The translations under genes were made by a program, and so were the position numbers. A DNA stretch of 32,262 nucleotides from DATKXO01 sp035528995 (GTDB lineage Bacteria > Planctomycetota > Phycisphaerae > UBA1845): the NCBI GenBank assembly GCA_035528995.1, contig DATKXO010000388.1:1-32262 (forward strand), given 5' to 3'. Within the stretch, counting starts at the first letter, position 1, and each line of letters starts with the position of its first letter. Below the pieces are notes generated by a model, which was given only the letters and a program-made list of their open reading frames with translations, was not told where the DNA came from and did no database searches. Positions 8,103 to 14,766 of this stretch are shown here, piece after piece.

Positions 8103-8285
8103 CTACTGCACGCCGTAGCGCTTGAGCTTGTTGTACAGCGTCTTGATGTCGATATCGAGCACTCTGGCCGCCCGGGTCTTGTGGCGACCCATTCTCTCGT
8201 AGACCCGGATGATCTGCTCCCTGACGACGCGCGACAGCGGCATGGAGGCGCTCCCGTCCCGGGATTCGCCGTTTCCGCCGCCCAT
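8103..8285 (-). CDS. Stand-alone Fis-type helix-turn-helix protein
   Basis: The 60-residue product consists of little more than a Fis-family DNA-binding motif: an N-terminal Gly/Ser-rich lead (1-16), a helix RVVREQIIRVYERMG, then the HTH TRAARVLDIDIKTLYNKLKRYG. This is the C-terminal module normally fused to NtrC-type AAA+ activators or response regulators. Here it has no partner domain, so it is either a true small regulator or the remnant of a larger activator. It starts 23 bp downstream of mutY on the same strand and may be co-transcribed with it. The start is uncertain: a shorter version from the ATG at 8243 (MPLSRVV) would keep the whole HTH. Confidence 0.65.
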   Translation of the reverse strand: MGGGNGESRDGSASMPLSRVVREQIIRVYERMGRHKTRAARVLDIDIKTLYNKLKRYGVQ

Positions 8286-8308
8286 ACAGGTGTCCCGGCT
8301 CGATCACA

Positions 8309-9448
8309 TCAGCGGCCGGCCTGGAGTTCGTCGCGAATCCTGCCCAGCATTCGATGGTGCGCGGTGGCGATGGCCAGGCCGTTGGCGCCGGTCGCGGGCA
8401 CCCATCTGCGGCCCCGGGCGGATCGCCGTCGCCCACGCCCGCCGGGCAAGAGGGTCAGGTAGACGTGGAATCGATAGACGCGGTGGGTCAAGCGGTGCTG
8501 CACCTCACCCAGGCACCGACAGGATGCGGCGGCGGGCAGTGACAGATCGGCCAGCAGGTCTGACAGCACCCGAGGATGGGGCTTGTGGTTGCAGTCGGCG
8601 TTGGGCAATTCCCACAGCCCAGGCCATCGCCCGCCGCGCCCCCGCTGGACCATCAGGAGTCGATCATCGTCAACGACGGCCGCCACCACGCGCTCCTCGG
8701 TCCGCGGCGCTGCACGCGTCTGCCGGACCGGCAGGCGGTCGGTCAGCCCGCGCCGGCGGCCTTCGCACTCCTCCGCCAGCGGGCAGACCTCGCACTGTGG
8801 TGCCCGTGGCGTGCAGACCGCCGATCCCAGGTCCATCCAAGCCTGGTTGAAACCGCCACATCGCCTCACCGGCAGCAGCCGGGTCGCCACCGCCTCGATG
8901 ATCCGGCGCCCGGGCGGGCGGGTCACGACCGACTGCACCGGAGTCAAGCGCGACAGCACGCGGGCCACGTTGCCGTCCACGGCCACCGCCCGTCGGCCGA
9001 AGGCGATCGAGACGATTGCCCCGGCCGTGTACCGTCCGATCCCCGGCAGTTCCAGCCACTCCTCGAGGGTCTCGGGCCAGACGCCGCCGCGCCCGGCCAC
9101 GATCCGCGCGGCACGGTGCAGGTTCTCCGCTCGCCGGTAGTACCCCAATCCCTGCCACACCTTGAGCACCTCGTCCAGCGGCGCGGCCGCCAGCGCTTCG
9201 ACACCGGGGAAGCGCCGCAGAAAACGCGCGTAGTAAGCCAACACGGTTTCAACGCGCGTCTGCTGGAGCATGACCTCGGCGATCCACTGGGCGTAGACAT
9301 CGCCGGGGCGGCGGCGCCAGGGCAGGTCCCGGGCCGACCGGTCGTACCAGCGGAGGAGCTTGCGGCGGATGGAGCGGACGCGGGTCGGGGAGATCCGTAG
9401 GGCCGGTCCGGCGTCGCTGCCGCCCTTGGCGGGGCAGCCGCCGATCAT
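8309..9448 (-). CDS. mutY: A/G-specific adenine glycosylase
   Basis: This base-excision repair enzyme removes adenine mispaired with 8-oxoguanine. The 379-residue protein carries catalytic Glu58 in EVMLQQTRVETV, the helix-hairpin-helix LPGIGRYTAG (134-143) and catalytic Asp158 in VDGNVARVLSR. The four iron-sulfur cysteines are Cys212, 219, 222 and 228, with the classic C-x6-C-x2-C-x5-C spacing. The C-terminal part (about 245-370) is the NUDIX-like 8-oxoG recognition domain (MVQRGRGGRWPGLWELPN). The ATG at 9448 overlaps the stop of the upstream zinc-ribbon gene in an ATGA arrangement, suggesting coupled translation. An open frame continues upstream of this ATG, but it would overlap that gene and has no MutY-like content. 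Confidence 0.95.
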   Translation of the reverse strand: MIGGCPAKGGSDAGPALRISPTRVRSIRRKLLRWYDRSARDLPWRRRPGDVYAQWIAEVMLQQTRVETVLAYYARFLRRFPGVEALAAAPLDEVLKVWQGLGYYRRAENLHRAARIVAGRGGVWPETLEEWLELPGIGRYTAGAIVSIAFGRRAVAVDGNVARVLSRLTPVQSVVTRPPGRRIIEAVATRLLPVRRCGGFNQAWMDLGSAVCTPRAPQCEVCPLAEECEGRRRGLTDRLPVRQTRAAPRTEERVVAAVVDDDRLLMVQRGRGGRWPGLWELPNADCNHKPHPRVLSDLLADLSLPAAASCRCLGEVQHRLTHRVYRFHVYLTLLPGGRGRRRSARGRRWVPATGANGLAIATAHHRMLGRIRDELQAGR

Positions 9449-9636
9449 GGAGTGTTCAGCCGGGCGCCACACTGGGCACAGTAGCGGGCACCGGGACGGT
9501 TGATGGTCTGGCAGCGCGGGCACTGTAGCCGCGGCTTGCGCAGGACGCTCAGCAGGACGAAGACCGCGATCACGACGATGACGCACACGATCCGCCCGTG
9601 TGCGTCCAGAAGCAATAGCGGCAGCAGGTTGCTCAT
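9445..9636 (-). CDS. Small membrane protein with C-terminal zinc ribbon
   Basis: The 63-residue protein has one hydrophobic segment (about 14-32, VCVIVVIAVFVLLSVL) followed by a zinc ribbon with two CxxC knuckles, CPRC (39-42) and CAQC (53-56), separated by a short basic linker. This layout (a single membrane helix plus a zinc ribbon of the zinc-ribbon-domain type) occurs in many short uncharacterised bacterial proteins. GAGGA lies about nine bases before the ATG. Its stop overlaps the mutY start by 4 bp. The function is unknown. Confidence 0.7.
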   Translation of the reverse strand: MSNLLPLLLLDAHGRIVCVIVVIAVFVLLSVLRKPRLQCPRCQTINRPGARYCAQCGARLNTP

Positions 9637-9662
9637 ACGGCCCGATCCTCGGGTAGACAGAA

Positions 9663-9697
9663 TCGAAGGCCGGGCCCGGCGTCGGCCCGGCCTTCGA
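9663..9697. repeat. 14-bp perfect inverted repeat (strong hairpin)
   Basis: TCGAAGGCCGGGCC (9663-9676) is followed after a 7-nt loop by its exact reverse complement (9684-9697). It lies 27 bp upstream of the zinc-ribbon/mutY start, inside the likely leader. On the minus strand the hairpin is followed by TTCTGTCT, so it could be an attenuator-like structure or an operator; neither is proved. Confidence 0.6.
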
Positions 9698-9716
9698 ACC
9701 GGCTGGGCGACAAGAA

Positions 9717-9767
9717 GCAGAGAGCATGATCGGGCGGACTGCAGAACTCCGTACCGCTGCTCTCTGC
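9717..9767. repeat. 10-bp inverted repeat with long loop
   Basis: GCAGAGAGCA (9717-9726) matches TGCTCTCTGC (9758-9767) exactly across 31 bases. It sits 20 bp from the larger hairpin at 9663-9697, in the same leader or operator region. Confidence 0.5.
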
Positions 9768-10161
9768 AGACCCTGCGGTGACGACCGACCGACGATTATC
9801 GAGGCCCCCCACCCCGGCAGCGGATCGAACGTCTGGAACCGTGCAACGGTCGCCGGATTGCCGCAGCGGTCGAACTTCCCCTTCTCCACACGGCGGGGGA
9901 ACTCAATGGCCAGTACGATCGCTCGATTCGGCGCTACCGACAAAAATTATAGCCCGCCCGGCCGGGCCGGACAATACACCCGCGTGGGTCGCGCCGGCCG
10001 GCAGCTCCCCCTCGCGGCCGCAAGGTGACCTGCCGGCTGCCGGGGCCGTCCGTGCGGGATGCCCCCGCCGCGTTTGGGACCGTTTTTCGTTGTTTTTTTT
10101 CGTCATTCGGTGCATGATGCCGTTGAGGGACCGTCCCACCTTCTGCTCGAAGGAGTGAGCG

Positions 10162-11370
10162 ATGAAAGCCGCCCGTTGGATTCCGCTACTCGTTGTTATC
10201 GGCAGTGTCTTGCCTGGGTGCCAGAAACCGGCCGAGGAGGCCATCCCACTCCTCGCGGAAACGGATTACTCAGCACCGCTGCCGCCCGGCCAGATCGCCC
10301 TGCGAAAGATCACCGATCCGGATCGCATCCCCGACTTTCGCCCCGCCTTCCAGTTGCGGACCAACCTGGACACCGCCGTCGCCCGAAGCCTGAACTACCT
10401 GTCCAAGCCGTCATCGCGCAACTATTTCCCCTACGATCCGCAGGGCGAGATCACCCACGACCGGGCCGTGGCGAGCCTCGAACTCTTCCGGCGGACGCTG
10501 GCCGAGGCCAACAGCCCCGACCACCTCGACGCCCTCATCCGCAGCCGCTTCGAGGTCTGGGAGTCGGTCGGCTGTGACGGCCGGGGCACCGTGTTGTTCA
10601 CCGGCTACTACTGCCCGATCTTCGACGCCCGTCTCCAGCCCGACGCCGAGTTCCGCTATCCGCTGTACCGCGCCCCCGGCGACCTGCTCAAGGACAGCGA
10701 GGGCAACTGCAAAGGCCGGCGGCTGCCCGGCGGCGGAATCGACCCCACCTACTACGACCGACGCGAGATCGTCACCGGCGGCGTCCTGGCCGGCTACGAA
10801 CTGTGCTACCTGCGCGATCCCTTCGAGGCCTACATCGTGACCGTGCAGGGGTCGGCCAAGCTGCGATTGCCCGACGGCAGTCTCTTCGAGATCGGATACA
10901 CGGCCAACAACGGTCACGACTACGTCTCGGTCGGCCGCCTGCTGGTCGCGGACGGCAAGATATCGGCCGACGAGCTGTCGCTGGCCACGTTGATCGACTA
11001 CTTCAAGCAGCATCCCCGCGAGTGCAGCCGCTACACCGACCGGAACCCGCGGTACGTCTTCTTCCAGCAGCATGCGGGCGGCCCCTTCGGCAGCCTCAAC
11101 GAGCCGGTCACGCCCTACCGGTCCATCGCCACCGACAAGGACGTCTACCCGCGGGCCTGCATCGCTTTTGTCCAGACGCGCCTGCCGGGCTACGAGGGCC
11201 GGCGGATCGTCGAGCACGCCTACCACGCTTTCGCCCTGGACCAGGACACCGGCGGTGCGGTCCGCGCCGCTGGTCGTTGCGACGTCTTCCTCGGCACCGG
11301 CGACGCCGTCGGCCAACTCGCCGGCCGAACCCTGGCCGAAGGCCGGATCTACTACCTGTTCACCAGGTAA
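10162..11370 (+). CDS. mltA: Membrane-bound lytic murein transglycosylase A
   Basis: An outer-membrane lipoprotein that cleaves glycan strands of peptidoglycan to 1,6-anhydromuropeptides. The 402-residue protein starts with a lipoprotein signal (VIGSVLPGC, lipid Cys20) behind AAGGAG seven bases before the ATG. The MltA barrel is recognisable from FTGYYCPIFDAR (146-157), LPGGGIDPTYYDR (188-200) and AYIVTVQGSAKLRL (223-236). It ends in the 3D domain, with Asp360, Asp362, Asp374 and Asp381 in LDQDTGGAVRAAGRCDVFLG and the following residues. The length is typical of the family. It stands alone on the plus strand. Its presence implies a peptidoglycan sacculus. Confidence 0.93.
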   Translation: MKAARWIPLLVVIGSVLPGCQKPAEEAIPLLAETDYSAPLPPGQIALRKITDPDRIPDFRPAFQLRTNLDTAVARSLNYLSKPSSRNYFPYDPQGEITHDRAVASLELFRRTLAEANSPDHLDALIRSRFEVWESVGCDGRGTVLFTGYYCPIFDARLQPDAEFRYPLYRAPGDLLKDSEGNCKGRRLPGGGIDPTYYDRREIVTGGVLAGYELCYLRDPFEAYIVTVQGSAKLRLPDGSLFEIGYTANNGHDYVSVGRLLVADGKISADELSLATLIDYFKQHPRECSRYTDRNPRYVFFQQHAGGPFGSLNEPVTPYRSIATDKDVYPRACIAFVQTRLPGYEGRRIVEHAYHAFALDQDTGGAVRAAGRCDVFLGTGDAVGQLAGRTLAEGRIYYLFTR

Positions 11371-11398
11371 CGTTTCCCCAATGATGGTCGCTGCCGGT

Positions 11399-11417
11399 CG
11401 GGCGAGCACTTCGCCCG
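11399..11417 (+). terminator. Weak hairpin after mltA
   Basis: CGGGCGA (11399-11405) pairs with TCGCCCG (11411-11417) around a 5-nt loop, 28 bp after the mltA stop. It lacks a T-run. The remaining intergenic DNA up to 11588 shows no clear gene or promoter. Confidence 0.3.
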
Positions 11418-11588
11418 CGCGGGCCAGCCCCGCCCATAAGACGGCTTCTGTATGTTCTTGTCGTGTTTAGCGCATTCCTGTGTGTCCTCAGCATCTCGGC
11501 CGCGTCTCCCGATATCATGAACTCTATGACTGCACGGGCTCGGCGCGAGAGACGCCCGCCCGCAGGTCGAGCTGGACGAGGAGCCGTC

Positions 11589-12153
11589 ATGCGAACACAG
11601 AGATTCATCGTCATCGCCCTGTTGTCCGCGTCGTTGTTGGCCATGGAGCTGATCTGGACCCGACTCTTCTCGGCCGAGTTCTTCTACACCTACGCCTTTC
11701 TGATTCTCTCGCTCGCCATCATGGGGCTGGGGCTGGGGGCGTTGTCCGTGCGACTCGTCCCCTCCCTCGGACGGCGGCGGGCCTTGAGCGCCGTTCTCAC
11801 GCTGGTCGGGTGCACAGTGCTGGCCGGCCCGCCGCTGGTGTTCCTCGTCGGCCTGAACTTCACCAAGCTGCTGGACGGCTGGGGGATGGTCGGGCGGCTG
11901 GTGCTGGTCATCCTGATTCTGAGCAGTGCCTTCTATCTGGGCGGCATTGCCCTGGCTGCCCTCTTCCGGCGTAACCACCGGGCCATGCCGCGGCTGTACA
12001 TGGCTGACCTGTTGGGCGCCGGGGCCGGCGTCCTGCTCGCCGTGTGGATGATGAATCAGTTCGGCACACCGGCCGCCGCCTTCCTGGCCGCGGTTCCCGT
12101 GCTCGCCGCCGCCGTCCTGGTAAGCCGGAGCTGGAGAAAGGTCGCCCCCTTAC
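11589..12153 (+). pseudogene. 5' part of a transmembrane spermidine-synthase-like gene, interrupted by an IS
   Basis: From the ATG at 11589 (GAGGAG five bases upstream) this codes for 188 residues with about five hydrophobic helices (FIVIALLSASLLAMELIW and others). It then meets the IS element and stops at 12176 after a few IS-encoded residues. The N-terminal AMELIWTRLFSAEFF and LILSLAIMGLGLGAL are typical of the membrane half of fused MFS/spermidine-synthase-like proteins. Joining 12153 directly to 12715 restores one continuous frame (APLLPVGAALVLAYYAEGL) of 788 codons. The fragment alone lacks the methyltransferase-like domain and is presumably non-functional. Confidence 0.85.
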
Positions 12154-12166
12154 TGTCCCTCGATGG

Positions 12167-12195
12167 GAGGGCGTGAAGCCCTCGCCTTCAGGCGA
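12167..12195 (+). repeat. Left-end hairpins of the IS200-type element
   Basis: Two overlapping stem-loops are possible: GAGGGC-GTGAA-GCCCTC (12167-12183) and TCGCC-TTCA-GGCGA (12182-12195). In this IS family TnpA recognises such structures in single-stranded DNA. Confidence 0.65.
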
Positions 12196-12219
12196 CACCT
12201 TAAGGTACACTTCCTCAGC

Positions 12220-12663
12220 ATGGAGAACTACCGTACATCAGCGCATACGCGTTTTGACATCAAGTACCACTTCGTTTGGACCACGAAGTATCGGAAACGA
12301 GCTTTGAGCGGCCAGGTTGCGTTGCGGCTCCGCGAGTTGGTGCGGGAGATCTGCAAGACGCACGAACTCGAGATCTTGCAGGGCCATGTGTCTGGAGAGC
12401 ATGTGCACATCCTGGTGTCGGCTCCGCCGAACATGTCGGCGAGCAAGATCATGCAATACGTCAAGGGCAAGACGTCTCGGAAGCTGATGATGGAGTTCCG
12501 GCACCTGAACCGCCAATTCTGGGGTCGGCACATGTGGGCCCGGGGGTACTTCGTGGCGACCTCTGGCAACGTGACCGACGAGGTGATCGCAGAGTACATT
12601 CGGCTGCAAGGCAAGGAACCTCCCGAAGACGACACTGTTTTTCGGGTCGAAGACCCGCTCTGA
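12220..12663 (+). CDS. tnpA: IS200/IS605-type Y1 (HUH) transposase
   Basis: The 147-residue protein is the usual length for TnpA of this family. It contains the HUH motif HVH (61-63, EHVHILVSAPP), the conserved YHFVWTTKYRK near the N terminus and a late YIRLQ segment. Tyr126 is therefore the likely nucleophile and Gln130 completes the metal site. The start MENYRTSAHTRF (12220) matches the family; an in-frame ATG at 12163 would begin inside the left-end hairpin. All visible catalytic residues are intact, so the element may be active. It is in the same orientation as the gene it interrupts. Confidence 0.93.
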   Translation: MENYRTSAHTRFDIKYHFVWTTKYRKRALSGQVALRLRELVREICKTHELEILQGHVSGEHVHILVSAPPNMSASKIMQYVKGKTSRKLMMEFRHLNRQFWGRHMWARGYFVATSGNVTDEVIAEYIRLQGKEPPEDDTVFRVEDPL

Positions 12664-12686
12664 CCGGACTTCAGTCCTTCCTCAAG

Positions 12687-12706
12687 CCCTCGACTTCAGT
12701 CGAGGG
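12687..12706 (+). repeat. Right-end hairpin of the IS200-type element
   Basis: CCCTCGAC (12687-12694) and GTCGAGGG (12699-12706) form a perfect 8-bp stem with a TTCA loop. A smaller copy of the same design, GGAC-TTCA-GTCC, lies at 12666-12677. Confidence 0.75.
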
Positions 12707-12714
12707 TAGTTGAC

Positions 12715-14516
12715 TTCCGGTGGGTGCCGCCCTGGTGCTGGCTTATTACGCCGAAGGGCTTCTCCAGGCCGAACGAGAGGAACGCGCCCCGGTGACCTAC
12801 ACGCACTGGGACGCCACCAGTAAAGTCAAGATCTACGGGTACAGCGACCAGTATCGCGGCATCAACATCGACAACGTGGCCAACTCACCGGTCTACGGCT
12901 TCGACGGCGACTGGGACCGGCCGGAGGACCAGAAGTACCAGTTCGGCATCGACGTCAGCAATCTGATCGCCCGGTTTGACTCCTGCACGTTCCTCTCGCT
13001 GGGCGCCGGCGGCGGCGTCGATGTCCTACAGGCATTGCAGGCCGGCGCCACCGACGTCCACGCGGTCGAGGTCAATCCTCATATCAACGACCTGATGCTG
13101 GACGGTGAGCTGGCCGATTTCTCGGGCCACATCTACAGCGATCCCCGCGTGCGGGTCGTCACCGAAGACGCCAGGGCCTACGTCAGGCGGCACCCCAACA
13201 CGTTCGACGTCATCTACTCGCTCAGCTCGAACTCCTGGGCGGCGCTGGCCTCCGGTTCCTTTGCCATCGCCGAGAACTACCTCTTCACCGTCGAGGCCTT
13301 CCAGGATTACTGGGAGTCGCTCACCGAGGACGGCTTCATGATGATGGAGCACCAGTTCTACATGCCCAGGCTGACCAGCGCATTGGTGGAGGCCCTGGAC
13401 GCGCTGGGCGTCCCCGACCCCCGGTCGCACTTCGCGCTATACGATCTGCCGCTGATGCGCCGGAAAATGGTGCTCGTCTCCCGGCGGCCCCTCACCGACG
13501 AGATCCGCAACAACGCGTTTGGCGAACTGAAGCCCGAGAACTTCGGCGCCATCCACCTGCTCTTCCCGGCGCCGGACGGCCTCGAGGACAACCTCATCAA
13601 TCGCATCGTGCTGGAAGGCTGGCAGAACGTCGCCGGTTCGGCGCCCGTCGATATCTCACCGAGCACGGACGATCGCCCCTTCGTCGGTCAGATGGGGTTG
13701 TGGCGGAACTTCAAGTGGGAGAAGCCCGCCAGCATGCTCGGCCTCGGTGTCTTCGGCTTTCCAATGACGCAGGTGATTGTCGTCGTCATCCTGTTGGTTG
13801 TCACGGTGCTGATCGTGCCGCTGACCTTTCTCCCCTACCTGGCCAGGGGGCCAAACCTGCGGCCGGCTCCGTGGCTGTACTTTCTTGTCATTGGCTTGGC
13901 ATTCATGGCCGCCGAGATCGCGCTCATGCAGCGCTACACGCTGTTCGTCGGCGCGTCGGCCTACACCATCGCGGCCATCCTCTTGGCGTTGCTGGTCAGT
14001 TCGGGGATCGGGAGCCGGTGTTCCCGAAGACTCGGCGATGCGACCGCCTTTGTGGGCATCCTGGTCTGCCTGGTCCTGGAGTTGTCCCTGCTGCCAGCCG
14101 TCGCTCGTTGGCTGGGTGACTGGCCCATGACCCCCCGGACGGTGGCGGCCGCATTGATGGTCCTGCCGCTCGGCTTCTTCATGGGCATGCCTTTTCCGAA
14201 AGCCGTGCTGAGGGTGGGGTCGTTGGTGGACTGGGGTTTCGCCGTCAATGGTGCCGCCTCGGTCTTGGGCGGCGCCCTCGCCCTCTTGCTGGCGTTGACG
14301 TACGGGTTCCGCATGACCTTGCTGGCTGTCATGGCCCTCTATGCCTGCGCCTACCTGCTCATATCGAGGACGTCGGGCTGGGAGTCCAAGGCGATTCGCG
14401 CTGATTCGGTCGCCCGCATGAGCCGGACGACCGCCGCCCCGCCCACAGAGGGGTGCGTCGAGCCGGCCCGGCCGGAGCCCCAAGAGCTGGTGGCCGGTCC
14501 CCCTGTCCAGGCCTGA
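12715..14516 (+). pseudogene. 3' part of the interrupted transmembrane spermidine-synthase-like gene
   Basis: This segment codes for about 600 residues continuing the frame of the fragment at 11589-12153. After the rest of one membrane helix comes a soluble Rossmann-type domain with the S-adenosyl-binding pattern SLGAGGGVDVLQALQAGA and the acidic residue in HAVEVNPHI, as in spermidine synthases and related methyltransferases. About seven more hydrophobic helices follow (from MTQVIVVVILLVVTVLIV onward) and a Pro-rich C-terminal tail. Full-length relatives have this TM / synthase-like / TM plan. A GTG at 12720 could start translation but has no good ribosome site, so the fragment is probably silent. 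It is not clear that such proteins make spermidine. Confidence 0.82.
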
Positions 14517-14556
14517 CGAACGCACGCCGCAAACACGAGGGCCACCCCAGGCCTTC

Positions 14557-14584
14557 TTGACACCGGCTGGCACGGGAGTACGAT
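14557..14584 (+). promoter_or_regulatory. Sigma-70-type promoter for tRNA-Leu
   Basis: A perfect TTGACA (14557-14562) is followed after 16 bp by TACGAT (14579-14584). Transcription would begin near 14591, about 35 bases before the tRNA. Confidence 0.7.
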
Positions 14585-14625
14585 CCAATTCGATGGCCCC
14601 CAAGCCCACGACGGGGCGGGACCGC

Positions 14626-14709
14626 GCCCGGGTGGCGGAATTGGCAGACGCGCGTGGTTGAGGGCCACGTCTACGAAAGTAGGTGGAGGTTCGAGTCCTC
14701 TCCCGGGCA
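14626..14709 (+). tRNA. tRNA-Leu (anticodon GAG)
   Basis: This 84-nt class II tRNA has acceptor GCCCGGG/CCCGGGC and anticodon stem CGTGG/CCACG with loop TTGAGGG, giving anticodon GAG. It has the long variable arm expected for leucine (GTCTACGAAAGTAGGT region) and T arm GGAGG/CCTCT with loop TTCGAGT. The discriminator is A at 14709 and CCA is not encoded. It reads CUC and CUU codons. The next gene begins 57 bp downstream. Confidence 0.95.
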
Positions 14710-14766
14710 TCTCGACCTGGCAACAGCGGACGGCCTTCGTCGTTCCGCGGCAGCCATGAATCGATC

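Larger units (their letters stand above)
9637..10161. other. Divergent intergenic region with two inverted repeats
   Basis: No convincing gene lies between the zinc-ribbon/mutY operon (-) and mltA (+). The region holds a 14-bp perfect hairpin (9663-9697) and a 10-bp inverted repeat (9717-9767), both on the mutY side. On the mltA side a T-rich stretch (10082-10100) includes a weak promoter candidate, TTGTTT (10090-10095), 17 bp, CATGAT (10113-10118). The rest appears unremarkable. Confidence 0.5.
12154..12714 (+). mobile_element. IS200/IS605-family insertion sequence (tnpA only)
   Basis: This 561-bp element carries a single Y1 transposase gene and no tnpB. The left flank ends in TTAC (12150-12153), the insertion tetranucleotide known for IS608 relatives. 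There is no target-site duplication, as expected for this single-strand transposition family. Subterminal hairpins are present at both ends: GAGGGC/GCCCTC (12167-12183) and TCGCC-TTCA-GGCGA (12182-12195) on the left, and CCCTCGAC-TTCA-GTCGAGGG (12687-12706) on the right. Because AC occurs at both junctions, the exact ends may shift by up to two bases. Deleting 561 bp, a multiple of three, restores the host reading frame. Confidence 0.88.

Noticed and set aside
9449..9943. Upstream extension of the mutY frame
   Set aside because: It would overlap the zinc-ribbon gene completely and has no MutY-like sequence; the ATG at 9448 gives a normal-length enzyme.
12163..12219. Upstream in-frame ATG for the IS transposase
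   Set aside because: It lies inside the left-end hairpin, and the extra residues are absent from typical TnpA proteins, which start near MENYRTS.
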